The position numbers and the translations under genes are program-made. Shown here in pieces: positions 8,106 to 16,221 of a DNA stretch of 27,637 bases. Position 1 is the stretch's first letter, and every line of letters starts with the position of its first letter. The stretch covers positions 1 through 27,637 of the forward strand of contig CAYROY010000075.1 in assembly GCA_964426155.1 (NCBI GenBank), in the 5' to 3' direction. A model generated the notes under the pieces. It was not told where the DNA came from. It searched no databases and worked only from the letters and a program-made list of their open reading frames with translations. This DNA is from M55B120 sp964426155. Its GTDB lineage: Bacteria; Actinomycetota; Humimicrobiia; Humimicrobiales; Humimicrobiaceae.

Positions 8106-8125
8106 TTTCTGCCGACCGGCAGAAA
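8106..8125. terminator. Strong short hairpin after trpB2, possible bidirectional terminator or attenuator
   Basis: A perfect 8-base stem TTTCTGCC/GGCAGAAA (8106-8113 and 8118-8125) with loop GACC lies 40 bases after the trpB2 stop and just before the ribosome binding site of the 14-codon ORF on the minus strand. The tail TAATTATATTTT on the minus strand is only moderately U-rich. It could end trpB2 transcripts or act as a processing or stability hairpin. Confidence 0.55.
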
Positions 8126-8164
8126 CAGCTATATTATTATATTCCTAAAATAAAAAGATGTAAA

Positions 8165-9529
8165 TTATTCTATATGGGGTAATTTTTTTAGTGATTCTTC
8201 TATCTTTTTTTTAGGATATGAATAATCCTTTAACTTACCTGAGAAGTAAGCATCATATGCTGCCATATCAACATGCCCGTGACCGCTGTGCGCTATGAGG
8301 ATTGTTTTTGACTCCCCGGACTCCTTACATTTTAAGGCTTCGTCTATTGCTGCCTTTATGCAATGGTTTGTCTCCGGAGCGCTGATTATCCCCTCAGCTC
8401 TGGCAAATGCGACCCCGGCCTTAAAAGTACCAAGCTGGTTTTCAGCTCTTGCCTCAACCAGCCCCAGATGTGCAAGGTGACAGATAATCGGAGCCATTCC
8501 ATGGTACCTTAGGCCTCCTGCATGAATAGGGGCAGGTATAAAATCATGTCCGAGGGTATACATCTTTATTATTGGTGCCAGCTTTGCACTATCCCCGTAA
8601 TCATATGCATATGGACCTCTGGTCATCGTAGGCGCTGCAGTGGGTTCAACATTTATTATTCTAAGATCGGGTTTTGTCCCGTCTATTTTATCCTTTATGA
8701 AAGGAAGAAAGAGCCCTGCAAAATTTGAACCTCCACCGACACAGCCTACTATTATATCAGGGTAGGCATCTGCCTTCTCCATCAGCTTTTTAGCCTCTAG
8801 CCCATTTACCGTTTGATGAAGAAGAACATGATTGAGTACACTGCCCAATGCATAATGCGTGTCATCACGTGAAGCTGCATCTTCTACAGCCTCGCTTATG
8901 GCAAGCCCAAGGCTTCCCGGGCAGTTAGGATCTTTCGCGAGCATATCCCTTCCTACGCTTGTATCCGTGCTGGGACTTGGCACACATTCAGCCCCCCATG
9001 TTTCCATCATTATACGCCGGTAGGGTTTCTGCTTATAGCTAATAGCTACCATATATACCTTGACCTTTAAATCAAAGCACGCACCGCCAAAAGCAAGAGC
9101 GCTTCCCCATTGTCCTGCACCGGTCTCGGTTGTTATCCGTTTGATACCTTCTTTCTTATTATAGTAAGCCTGTGCTACTGCAGTATTTGGCTTGTGACTC
9201 CCTGGAGGACTGGTACCTTCATATTTGTAGAATATTCTGGCCGGTGTATCAAGTGCTTTTTCCAATCTGTGTGCCCTGAATAATGTAGTCGGTCTCCAGA
9301 GCCTGTAGATATCCCTCACCTCATCGGGAATTTCTATCCACCTTTCGGTGCTTGCTTCCTGCTTTATAAGTTCCATAGGAAACAGGGGGGTCAGATCTTC
9401 AGGGGTGAGGGGTTTCCCTGTAATAGGATGCAGGGGCGGTGGAAGAGGTTCCGGCAGATCAGCCTGAATATTATACCATTTTTCCGGTATCTCCTCTTCG
9501 TCAAGAACGAATTTTGTTCTTTTATCCAT
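8165..9529 (-). CDS. trpB2: Tryptophan synthase beta chain, TrpB2 type (PLP-dependent)
   Basis: This 454-residue enzyme belongs to the TrpB2 branch, which is longer than classical TrpB and has an extended N-terminus (LPEPLPPPLHPITGKPLTPEDL). It should join indole and serine to make tryptophan. PLP binds K113 in GSHKPNTA, and the phosphate is held by GCVGGGSNFAG. TETGAGQWGSALAFGGA is the family substrate loop. I chose the ATG at 9529 because AAGGAG ends five bases before it; a GTG two codons earlier overlaps the ribosome binding site. No trpA or other trp gene is near, which is usual for TrpB2, thought to work alone on free indole or as a salvage enzyme. It has its own promoter, divergent from the PlsY-like gene. 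Confidence 0.93.
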   Translation of the reverse strand: MDKRTKFVLDEEEIPEKWYNIQADLPEPLPPPLHPITGKPLTPEDLTPLFPMELIKQEASTERWIEIPDEVRDIYRLWRPTTLFRAHRLEKALDTPARIFYKYEGTSPPGSHKPNTAVAQAYYNKKEGIKRITTETGAGQWGSALAFGGACFDLKVKVYMVAISYKQKPYRRIMMETWGAECVPSPSTDTSVGRDMLAKDPNCPGSLGLAISEAVEDAASRDDTHYALGSVLNHVLLHQTVNGLEAKKLMEKADAYPDIIVGCVGGGSNFAGLFLPFIKDKIDGTKPDLRIINVEPTAAPTMTRGPYAYDYGDSAKLAPIIKMYTLGHDFIPAPIHAGGLRYHGMAPIICHLAHLGLVEARAENQLGTFKAGVAFARAEGIISAPETNHCIKAAIDEALKCKESGESKTILIAHSGHGHVDMAAYDAYFSGKLKDYSYPKKKIEESLKKLPHIE

Positions 9530-9562
9530 CTGCACTCCTTTCCTTTAATTAATTCAATACTT

Positions 9563-9590
9563 ATATTACTTGTTAGACGTTCTTTTGCAA
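9563..9590 (-). promoter_or_regulatory. Predicted promoter of trpB2
   Basis: On the minus strand the -35 box is TTGCAA (9585-9590) and the -10 box is TAATAT (9563-9568), 16 bases apart. The start codon is about 34 bases further on. No leader peptide or trp attenuator was seen in the short leader. Confidence 0.6.
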
Positions 9591-9675
9591 CTAAAGTTAC
9601 ATTTAAAAAATACTTAAAAAAAATTTCCGATTGTGTTAAAGTACAACTAATCTAAATTTATCCTGTGGTAATATT

Positions 9676-10305
9676 ATGAACCTGGGAATTTTACAGATTT
9701 CAGGAATTTGGATCCTTAGCTATCTGGTAGGTGGTATTCACTTCTGCAATATTATTTCCAGAGCTGTGGGTAAAAAGGATCTCAGGAATATTGGAGACAC
9801 CAATCCCGGAGCATGGAACCTTGCTTTTAATGTCTCTAAATTCTGGGGTTTTTTGGGGATGTGCCTTGATGTATTGAAAGGGTATCTTCCCTATTTTTTC
9901 ATAATGATGCTTACCGGGTCGGAATTTTACGCTATTATCGGCAGCTGTCTTGCTGTTCTCGGGCATAACTATTCTCCTTATCTGAAATTCAGAGGCGGCA
10001 AGGGTATAGCGGCTACAATGGGGTTGTTTCTGGCTGTAAATCCCTGGTCCATACTTTTTTTTGGAGCAGGTTTTACAGGTGCACTGTTTCTTATCAAGAA
10101 TATGATATGGGGTGTCTTTTTCGGGATATTAGTACCTGTTATATTTTTAGTTTTTTTCTTTGACTCGCCTGTTTATATTATCCTTATGATTCTGGTATTG
10201 ATAATAGTGCCGAGACATATCAATCATTCAAAAAGCCTTTACGAAAATTTTAAATTTCGTAAAGAAAGAAGCATGAAAGACCTTTTTACTCCAAAGATAA
10301 GATAG
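9676..10305 (+). CDS. plsY: Glycerol-3-phosphate acyltransferase PlsY-like membrane protein
   Basis: This 209-residue protein with about five to six membrane segments resembles PlsY, which transfers acyl groups from acyl-phosphate to glycerol 3-phosphate at the inner face of the membrane. Motif 2 is clear, GHNYSPYLKFRGGKGIAATMG (about residues 95-115), including the glycine-rich acyl-phosphate site. Motif 1 is altered: NIGDTNPGAWN replaces the usual NxGSGNPGATN, so Ser-Gly becomes Asp-Thr and Ala-Thr becomes Ala-Trp. The C-terminal motif is weak (RHINHSKSLYENFKF). It may be a divergent second PlsY copy or a related enzyme of different substrate. The ribosome binding site is weak. It is transcribed away from trpB2 and ends before the promoter of the efflux operon. 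Confidence 0.75.
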   Translation: MNLGILQISGIWILSYLVGGIHFCNIISRAVGKKDLRNIGDTNPGAWNLAFNVSKFWGFLGMCLDVLKGYLPYFFIMMLTGSEFYAIIGSCLAVLGHNYSPYLKFRGGKGIAATMGLFLAVNPWSILFFGAGFTGALFLIKNMIWGVFFGILVPVIFLVFFFDSPVYIILMILVLIIVPRHINHSKSLYENFKFRKERSMKDLFTPKIR

Positions 10306-10360
10306 AACCGGCTATTATAATTACCTCATAAATAAAAACAATTAAAATGAATTAAAAAGT

Positions 10361-10377
10361 TTAACTTGACAGGTTAA
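10361..10377. promoter_or_regulatory. Palindromic operator overlapping the -35 box, probable MarR site
   Basis: The 17-base sequence TTAACTTGACAGGTTAA is a palindrome around a central A with only one mismatched pair. It covers the whole -35 hexamer of the downstream operon. MarR-family dimers bind such 15-20-base palindromes, and the operon ends with a marR gene. A second partial palindrome TTAAT-N4-ATTAA overlaps it at 10375-10388, across the spacer. Confidence 0.65.
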
Positions 10378-10394
10378 TTCATATTAATTAAGAT
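10366..10394 (+). promoter_or_regulatory. Strong predicted promoter of the adaptor-ABC-MarR operon
   Basis: A consensus -35 TTGACA (10366-10371) is followed after exactly 17 bases by TAAGAT (10389-10394). The start codon of the first gene is 74 bases downstream. This is the best promoter in the window, and a palindrome lies on top of its -35 box, so regulation by repression is likely. Confidence 0.8.
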
Positions 10395-10468
10395 ACTTAT
10401 TGTTTTAGTTTCTTAATCATTATTATTTTTTAATATTTTTACTTATCAAAATTAATGCAGGAGAAGAA

Positions 10469-11872
10469 ATGACTGGTGGTTATTACAAAAAAGTAATTCT
10501 ATGGTCAATTATTGTTATTTTATTTTTATCAGTATTATTATTTTTCGGCTGCATGAGAGATGGTGGACTATTCAAAAGTCAGGAAGAAGAACTCGAGACT
10601 TTCGAAGTTAAAAGGGGTGATATAGTAAAGACAGTTTCGACTTCTGGAAATGTAGATTCAGGGAGCAGAAATAATTACTCCCTGCAGGCGTCAGGAAAGG
10701 TTATCAGATGTCTCGAAGAGGGTGATCACTTTGAAGAAGGAGATGCGCTTATAGAGATTGATTCAGGAAGGCTGAAGTTGTTGCTCGGACAGGCAGAAGA
10801 AAATATAAATATTTCAAAAGTATCACTTGACCTGGCCAGAATAAGCTATCAGCAGGCCCTTGATTCCAATCACATTGCAGTGCAGCTTGCTGAGACCAGT
10901 AAGAGTCAGTCAGAGCTGGCTGCAGGAGAAGCCCTGAAGTCACTGGAAAATGCAAATGATATGGCATCAAAATCTATAGAAAGTGCCAGGGTGGCTCTTG
11001 AAAATTCAAGGGAACTGTTAGAGGAAGCCAAGGATGGGCCAATCATTCCAATCATTACAGATCTTCAGATAGAACAGTATGAACAAAACGTAATATCTGC
11101 GGAGGCAGCATATGAATCGGCAAAATCACAGGCACGGTCACAAAAGAGTTCTGCAGAAGGTGCATATGAGCAATCTTTACTCAACCAGTCAACAACATAC
11201 TGGTCGAATCTTTCTAGTATAACGGCAGCAGAATCGCAGATAGCTGTTGCTTCAAAAAATATCCAGCAGGCAGAATCACAGTTGAGGCTGGCTGAAATAA
11301 ATTTTGAGCTGGCAGAACTGGATGAGACGAGTTATATAATTTATGCACCCTATGATGGGATTGTTCTTTCTGCAGGATTTAAAACCGGTGAATTTGGTAC
11401 ACCGGGTATACCGGCCCTCGAAATAGCAAGCGATGAAATGGTGATCTCATCAGAAGTAAATGAGACAGATATGGTAAATCTTAAAACCGGTCAGGATGTC
11501 TTAATAACCCTGGATGCTTATTACCAGAAAGAATTAAATGGCAAAATATCGGAGATATCGCCGGTACCTTCCAATATTGGTGGTGTTGTCTCATATAATG
11601 TGATTATAAATCCTGAACCCAGTGAGGAGGTAAAACTTTTCATAGGGCTTTCCGCAGGTCTTATGATAACAACAGAAAGTATGGAGGATATACTTTATGT
11701 TCCATTACAATCGGTTTATGAATCAGACGGCAAACAGTACGTTAATATTGTATATGAAGATAGTACTATAGAAGCCAGAGAGATTGAGACGGGGATATTT
11801 AATTATGAAAATATTGAGGTAAAATCCGGCCTTTCGGAAGGTGATGTTGTAGTGGTGTCAGGACTTGAGTGA
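10469..11872 (+). CDS. MacA/HlyD-type membrane fusion (adaptor) protein, putative lipoprotein
   Basis: This 467-residue periplasmic or extracellular adaptor for an ABC exporter starts with a membrane segment (residues 8-27) ending in FFGC. C28 could be lipidated, although the lipobox is not ideal. Residues 45-95 and about 280-320 are the two halves of a lipoyl-like domain (ASGKVIRCLEEGDHFEEGD; APYDGIVLSAGFKTGEFG). Between them is a long alanine-, glutamine- and serine-rich helical hairpin, likely coiled coil (about 100-285). The C-terminal beta-barrel and membrane-proximal domains follow (EVNETDMVNLKTGQDV). AGGAG precedes the ATG. It is the first gene of a four-gene operon with its ABC ATPase and FtsX permease, as in MacAB-like systems. 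No TolC-type outer-membrane gene is present. The exported substrate is unknown. Confidence 0.88.
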   Translation: MTGGYYKKVILWSIIVILFLSVLLFFGCMRDGGLFKSQEEELETFEVKRGDIVKTVSTSGNVDSGSRNNYSLQASGKVIRCLEEGDHFEEGDALIEIDSGRLKLLLGQAEENINISKVSLDLARISYQQALDSNHIAVQLAETSKSQSELAAGEALKSLENANDMASKSIESARVALENSRELLEEAKDGPIIPIITDLQIEQYEQNVISAEAAYESAKSQARSQKSSAEGAYEQSLLNQSTTYWSNLSSITAAESQIAVASKNIQQAESQLRLAEINFELAELDETSYIIYAPYDGIVLSAGFKTGEFGTPGIPALEIASDEMVISSEVNETDMVNLKTGQDVLITLDAYYQKELNGKISEISPVPSNIGGVVSYNVIINPEPSEEVKLFIGLSAGLMITTESMEDILYVPLQSVYESDGKQYVNIVYEDSTIEAREIETGIFNYENIEVKSGLSEGDVVVVSGLE

Positions 11873-11903
11873 TATAAAAAGAATAAGCAGGAAATGATTT
11901 TTT

Positions 11904-12656
11904 ATGGATGATGACAGATTTATAATCAAAATAAGGAAAATGGAAAAGATTTACAGTATCGGCAAGATATCCGTGCCTGCTTTAAAGGGAATAGATCTTG
12001 ATATCAAAAGCGGAGAATTGATTGCTGTTATGGGTCCTTCCGGCTCAGGCAAATCCACTCTTATGAATATAATAGGGGCGCTTGATACACCGACATCCGG
12101 GTCTTATTTTCTGGACGGTGTTGATGTAGGAAAAGTTAAAGATAATGAACTGGCAGTTATAAGAAACAAAAAGATAGGTTTTGTATTCCAGACTTTTAAT
12201 CTTCTATCCAGGGTAAATCTTTTTGGAAATGTCGAGTTACCGCTCATTTACTCAAGAGAAAGATTAAAAGATAAAAAAAAGAAGATAATGGATGCGATAG
12301 ATTCGGTAGGTCTTACGGACTGGTTAAGGCACAAACCCAATGAACTGTCAGGCGGGCAGAAGCAGAGAGTAGCGATTGCCCGTGCCCTGGTCAACAAGCC
12401 TTCAATAATACTTGCTGATGAGCCCACCGGTAATCTTGATTCTAGAACGGGTGAGGAAATAATGGGTATATTCCAGAGATTAAATAACGAGGGTAAGACC
12501 ATTGTAGTCGTTACACACGAGATGACTATAGCCAGGCATACCAGACGGATAATATTTTTAAAAGATGGAAGGATAAGCGGTCAGGAGATGGTGGAAAATC
12601 AGCTGAGTGCCGATGATATCCTTAAAAAAATGCCAAAACTGGATGATGTGATATGA
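11904..12656 (+). CDS. ABC transporter ATP-binding protein, MacB/LolD type
   Basis: This 250-residue cytoplasmic ATPase powers the FtsX permease that follows. Walker A is GPSGSGKST (44-52), the signature LSGGQKQR begins at 148, Walker B is IILADEPTG with D172 and E173, and the switch histidine is H205 in VVTHE. All key residues are present. The block FQTFNLLSRVNLFGNVELPLIY is typical of the LolD/MacB branch. It starts 31 bases after the adaptor gene with a modest AGGAA, and its stop overlaps the permease start (ATGA), so the two are translationally coupled. In E. coli MacB the ATPase and permease are one chain; here they are separate. Confidence 0.95.
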   Translation: MDDDRFIIKIRKMEKIYSIGKISVPALKGIDLDIKSGELIAVMGPSGSGKSTLMNIIGALDTPTSGSYFLDGVDVGKVKDNELAVIRNKKIGFVFQTFNLLSRVNLFGNVELPLIYSRERLKDKKKKIMDAIDSVGLTDWLRHKPNELSGGQKQRVAIARALVNKPSIILADEPTGNLDSRTGEEIMGIFQRLNNEGKTIVVVTHEMTIARHTRRIIFLKDGRISGQEMVENQLSADDILKKMPKLDDVI

Positions 12657-13888
12657 GAAGGTTGACCGAAAATATTAAAATTGCTTTCCGTTCCCTCTTC
12701 CTTAACAAGATGAGGTCATTTTTGACAATGCTGGGAATAATAATAGGGGTAGGTGCTGTTGTAGCAATGCTTTCTATAGGTACAGGAGCTCAGGATTCTG
12801 TTATAAGCAGTGTACAGGATATTGGCTCAAATCTAATAATAATTACACCCGGAAATCCCGAAGAAGAGGACCAGGTTATGGGACCCCAGATGATGTTTGC
12901 AGGTGATACTGCACAACTGGATGAAGATGATGTCAGGGCAATTGAGCGGAACGCAGAACTTATCACGGAAGTCTCTCCGGTGGTTTTTGGCAGTGCTGTT
13001 GTATCTTATTTAAATAAGAATATGCAGCCACAGGTGTTCGGTTCAAATGAAAAAGGTATGCAGCTTTATAATGTTGAATTAGAAGAGGGTAAGTTCTATT
13101 CAAAGGGAGATATTTCAAGTTCTTCAAATGTAACTGTAATAGGTCAGACAGTCGTAAAGAAATTGTTTAATAATATCGACCCGATAGGCAAGATAATAAA
13201 GGTTAATGGTCAGAACTTCAGAGTGATAGGAACTCTTAAACCAAGAGGAGCTGATTCTTTTGGCAATGATCAGGATAATATTATAACCATACCTGTGACT
13301 ACTGTACAGACAAAACTTTATGGTTCAAGTTCGTATGATATGATACTGACTCAGAGTATCAGTGAAGAAAGAATCGAAGATGCTACCGAAGAGATCAAAG
13401 ATATCCTTAGGAGAAGCAGAGACATAAGAATGGGGGAGAAGAATGATTTTCGCGTCAGGAGCCAGACGCAGATACTTGATATCATCAGTACCATAACCAA
13501 TATTTTTACAGTTGTTATATCAGGCATTGCAAGCATATCTCTTCTTGTAGGCGGTATAGGTATAATGAATATCATGCTTGTATCTGTTACCGAAAGGACA
13601 AGAGAGATAGGCATACGGAAGGCTATAGGTGCCACGAACCGAGATATACTTATACAGTTTCTTGTTGAAAGCATAGTCCTTAGCATAACAGGCGGTATTT
13701 TCGGAATTCTATTTGCAGTTCTCATATCATTAATAATTAATAATTATACAGTGCTTGAGACAAGTATAAGTACAATGCCGATTTTAATAGCACTGAGCTT
13801 TTCTACGGTTGTGGGGCTTTTCTTTGGTATATATCCGGCAATGAGGGCAGCCAGATTAAATCCAATAGATGCCCTGAGGTATGAATAG
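12653..13888 (+). CDS. ABC transporter permease, MacB/FtsX type
   Basis: This 411-residue protein has the mechanotransmission ABC permease layout. A first membrane helix lies at about 17-45 (MRSFLTMLGIIIGVGAVVAML), then a large extracytoplasmic MacB-type domain (about 50-275), then three helices at about 280-310, 335-365 and 375-400. The coupling segment VTERTREIGIRKAIGATNRDI is the FtsX hallmark, and the end AARLNPIDALRYE is classical. The start codon overlaps the ATPase stop by four bases. With the adaptor and ATPase it should form an exporter of peptides, antibiotics, lipids or lipoproteins. The MarR-type regulator in the same operon leans toward a drug or toxic-compound role, which is inference. 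Confidence 0.95.
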   Translation: MRRLTENIKIAFRSLFLNKMRSFLTMLGIIIGVGAVVAMLSIGTGAQDSVISSVQDIGSNLIIITPGNPEEEDQVMGPQMMFAGDTAQLDEDDVRAIERNAELITEVSPVVFGSAVVSYLNKNMQPQVFGSNEKGMQLYNVELEEGKFYSKGDISSSSNVTVIGQTVVKKLFNNIDPIGKIIKVNGQNFRVIGTLKPRGADSFGNDQDNIITIPVTTVQTKLYGSSSYDMILTQSISEERIEDATEEIKDILRRSRDIRMGEKNDFRVRSQTQILDIISTITNIFTVVISGIASISLLVGGIGIMNIMLVSVTERTREIGIRKAIGATNRDILIQFLVESIVLSITGGIFGILFAVLISLIINNYTVLETSISTMPILIALSFSTVVGLFFGIYPAMRAARLNPIDALRYE

Positions 13889-13895
13889 GTGAAGA

Positions 13896-14327
13896 ATGGA
13901 AAATAAAGAAAGGAAAAAAATACTGGAGAATATATTTGAAGATTTATATACCATCCGTCAGAAATTAGCATCAGAACTGAATCTTCCCCTGTATAAAATC
14001 CATATAACCTATTCCCAGTGGCTGGTACTTAACCTTTTGGGAACCAATAACAGTTTAAGCATAAAGGATATCGCAGCATTTCTGGATATTACAAGCAGTG
14101 CCGCTACACAGATAGTAGACGGCCTTGTAAACAGGGGTCTTGTTTCCAGAAAACGCAGCAAGGAGGACAGGCGGATCCTGAATATTGCTTTATCGAAAAA
14201 GTCGGTTGAACATTTAAAAAAATTTTTTGATAAAGCATCCCTGATCTTTGATGTGCTTGATAATAATGAGCTGATGCAGTACTGCAGATTAAACAATAAA
14301 ATAGCCGGTAAGGGAACAATATTTTGA
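13896..14327 (+). CDS. MarR-family transcriptional regulator
   Basis: This 143-residue winged-helix protein has the MarR layout: an N-terminal dimer helix, recognition region SIKDIAAFLDITSSAATQIVDGLVNRGLVSRKRSKEDRR with the wing residues DRR, and a C-terminal dimer helix (LDNNELMQYCRLNNKI). AGGTGA precedes the ATG, and the gene begins only eight bases after the permease. As the last gene of the operon it probably represses the operon through the palindrome over the -35 box and is released by a ligand, possibly an exported compound. A hairpin terminator overlaps its stop codon. The family call is sure; autoregulation is inferred from layout. Confidence 0.93.
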   Translation: MENKERKKILENIFEDLYTIRQKLASELNLPLYKIHITYSQWLVLNLLGTNNSLSIKDIAAFLDITSSAATQIVDGLVNRGLVSRKRSKEDRRILNIALSKKSVEHLKKFFDKASLIFDVLDNNELMQYCRLNNKIAGKGTIF

Positions 14328-14345
14328 TTCAGTGGAATCAAATTT
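14323..14345. terminator. Terminator hairpin between convergent marR and nuclease genes
   Basis: A perfect 8-base stem TTTGATTC/GAATCAAA (14323-14330 and 14335-14342) with loop AGTG overlaps the marR stop codon and is followed by TTT. The next gene is convergent and ends at 14358, so the symmetric hairpin may serve both strands. Confidence 0.65.
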
Positions 14346-14357
14346 GATAATTTTGGG

Positions 14358-15191
14358 TTAATCAAGAAGTATCTTTGTTTCATTAATTATTTTTAAAGCA
14401 GAACTTTTTCCGACTGACAGAGTGTGCATAATGTTTTCTAGGCCGGCAGACTCCAGCTCCTGTATAAGAATGATCCCGCAATTAAAGAGTGTATCCTTCT
14501 GTTTCTTTTTGAGGGAGGTCAGGATGCTTGCAGGATACAGCCTTTTATTTTCAATGTAATACTGTAAATTTTCTTTTGAGGGATACTGCCATGCAATTAT
14601 TTTTAAATTTACACAGGATGCATACTTTATGGCATCAGAAGTACATTTAGTATTTGTTACCAGCCAACCGGTGTATTTGTTATTACCACTGAATGATTTT
14701 TTGAAAGCTTTCTCTATATCTACAAATCTGGAATGTATGTATAATGCAGTCTTAACGTCTGAATAAGTACCTTTATAATTATGATATTTACATTCAATAA
14801 AGAAGACCTGGTCGTCTTTCCTGGCGACTACATCCACTTCATGGTCCACGCAGCAGCCTTTTATTATCTGTCCAACTTCTGTATGATAACCGTATCTTGA
14901 TAAAATCTTAGAAATATATTGTTCAAAAATATATCCCTGCGGGCCCATCTCCATGATAGCTCTCTTCAGGGAATATTTTAATGCAAGCTTATGCTCTATT
15001 CTGGATAAATACCCAATTGCCATACGGTAAATATCCTCTGTACTCATACCCTCTCTGACCCTGGGCATTATATAGGCTATTGCGCTCTCTGCCTGTTTTA
15101 TATCTGCACCTGATCTGATTAAAGAGCTCATAAGTTTTTGTGAGTCAAAATCTTCTATATAACCGTCTGATTTGATGATGTGGCTTTTCAT
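14358..15191 (-). CDS. ATP-cone domain fused to an Mrr-like restriction endonuclease
   Basis: This 277-residue protein joins two unlike domains. Residues 1-88 are an ATP-cone (IIKSDGYIEDFDSQKLMSSLIRSGAD), the nucleotide-sensing module best known from ribonucleotide reductase and NrdR. Residues 88-195 look like a PD-(D/E)xK nuclease of the Mrr type: an FEQYISKIL helix, then the catalytic set D120 in HEVDVVA and E133-x-K135 in FFIECKYHN. The C-terminal 60 residues contain a possible helix-hairpin-helix. No methyltransferase is next to it, so it is not a normal restriction-modification pair. A DNA-cleaving enzyme gated by ATP or dATP is plausible, but the function is not known to me. No Shine-Dalgarno precedes the ATG, and the next Met would remove part of the cone. 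Confidence 0.82.
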   Translation of the reverse strand: MKSHIIKSDGYIEDFDSQKLMSSLIRSGADIKQAESAIAYIMPRVREGMSTEDIYRMAIGYLSRIEHKLALKYSLKRAIMEMGPQGYIFEQYISKILSRYGYHTEVGQIIKGCCVDHEVDVVARKDDQVFFIECKYHNYKGTYSDVKTALYIHSRFVDIEKAFKKSFSGNNKYTGWLVTNTKCTSDAIKYASCVNLKIIAWQYPSKENLQYYIENKRLYPASILTSLKKKQKDTLFNCGIILIQELESAGLENIMHTLSVGKSSALKIINETKILLD

Positions 15192-15375
15192 TTTATACTG
15201 TACGCATTAATATTTTTAGCAAATTCCGTTCTATCTATAGAATTTTTCTTATTTTAACAAATTGTTTTTGCTACTTCCATCGTCTGCAGGGATTATTTTA
15301 ATTTTTTTATCCTTATGTAAGATGAAAAATAGTATAATCTATGAAAATATTGAAAATATTTAAAGGAAGGGCCAT

Positions 15376-16221
15376 ATGGAAAGCACAGCTATAGTTACAG
15401 ACAGCACTTCAGATCTGCCAATTAAGCTGGCAGAAGAAAGAAATATTAATATAGTGCCTCTATCGGTGATGTTTGAAGGCAAAAAGTACATGGATGATGG
15501 GAAAAGCCTGTCACTTAAAGAATTTTATAGGAAGCTTAAAAATTCTGACGAGATGCCCCTTGCAGCGCAGCCCTCACCTGGAGAATTTATGAATGCATAT
15601 AAGGAATTATTAAAGAGCCATAAGAATATAATATCCATACATATCTCAAGGAAGTTTTCAGGAACTTACAATTCTGCACTTATTGCAAGCAAGCAGCTGC
15701 CTGAGGCCAGGATTGAAGTGATGGACTCGGAAACAGTTCATATGTCCTGCGGATTTATGGCAATTGAGGCTTCCAGGATGGCTTCAGAAGATTTAGAATT
15801 TGATGAAATAATAAAAAAACTGCAGGATTTTAAAAAAAAGTTGGGTGCATATTTCTGCCCCTTTACCCTCGATAATCTTATTAAGGGTGGGAGGATGAAC
15901 AATCTTCAGGGATTTTTTGCAAACATGCTATCAGTCAAACCTATTCTTACTATAAAAGATGGTGAAATATCCCTTTTCAAAAAGGTCATGAAATGGGAGC
16001 AGGCAAAAAACGTCATTGTTGATTCCGTAAGAGCAAACACTGCCGGCAGTGATAGAATAGTAATATCTGTGAGTGATGTGGATTCAGAAGACGAAGCTGA
16101 AGCCCTTTCCAGAAGAATTAAAAAAGAAATTGCTCCAGATGAGATAATAAGGACCAATATAGGCATCGTAGTTGGTTCCCACCTGGGTATCGGAGGCCTG
16201 AGCGTTGTCTATCATACATGA
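15376..16221 (+). CDS. DegV-family fatty-acid-binding protein
   Basis: This 281-residue protein starts with the DegV signature IVTDSTSDLPIKLAEERNINIVPLSV. It continues with SPGEF, HISRKFSGTYNSA and the domain-joining LIKGGRMNNLQG, and ends GSHLGIGGLSVVY. DegV/FakB proteins hold a fatty acid in a tunnel between two lobes. In Firmicutes FakB presents it to the kinase FakA for phosphorylation and use by the PlsX/PlsY route. No FakA-like (DAK) kinase is in the window, but a PlsY-like gene lies 5 kb away. AAGGAAGG lies before the ATG. A TATAAT at 15333-15338 without a clear -35 box may be its promoter. Confidence 0.93.
   Translation: MESTAIVTDSTSDLPIKLAEERNINIVPLSVMFEGKKYMDDGKSLSLKEFYRKLKNSDEMPLAAQPSPGEFMNAYKELLKSHKNIISIHISRKFSGTYNSALIASKQLPEARIEVMDSETVHMSCGFMAIEASRMASEDLEFDEIIKKLQDFKKKLGAYFCPFTLDNLIKGGRMNNLQGFFANMLSVKPILTIKDGEISLFKKVMKWEQAKNVIVDSVRANTAGSDRIVISVSDVDSEDEAEALSRRIKKEIAPDEIIRTNIGIVVGSHLGIGGLSVVYHT

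Larger units (their letters stand above)
7734..8164. other. 430-base gap between groEL and trpB2
   Basis: Bases 7734-7999 are AT-rich with no ORF I can support; a weak AGTAT/ATACT hairpin at 7865-7880 with a T-rich loop could help end the groEL transcript. Bases 8000-8125 are denser. They hold three hairpins and a possible 14-codon minus-strand gene, listed separately. The two flanking genes are convergent, so this gap must hold the ends of both transcripts. Confidence 0.5.

Noticed and set aside
14358..15191. Reading the ATP-cone/nuclease gene as NrdR or a ribonucleotide reductase remnant
   Set aside because: There is no NrdR zinc ribbon and no reductase domain; the C-terminal part has a D...ExK nuclease pattern.
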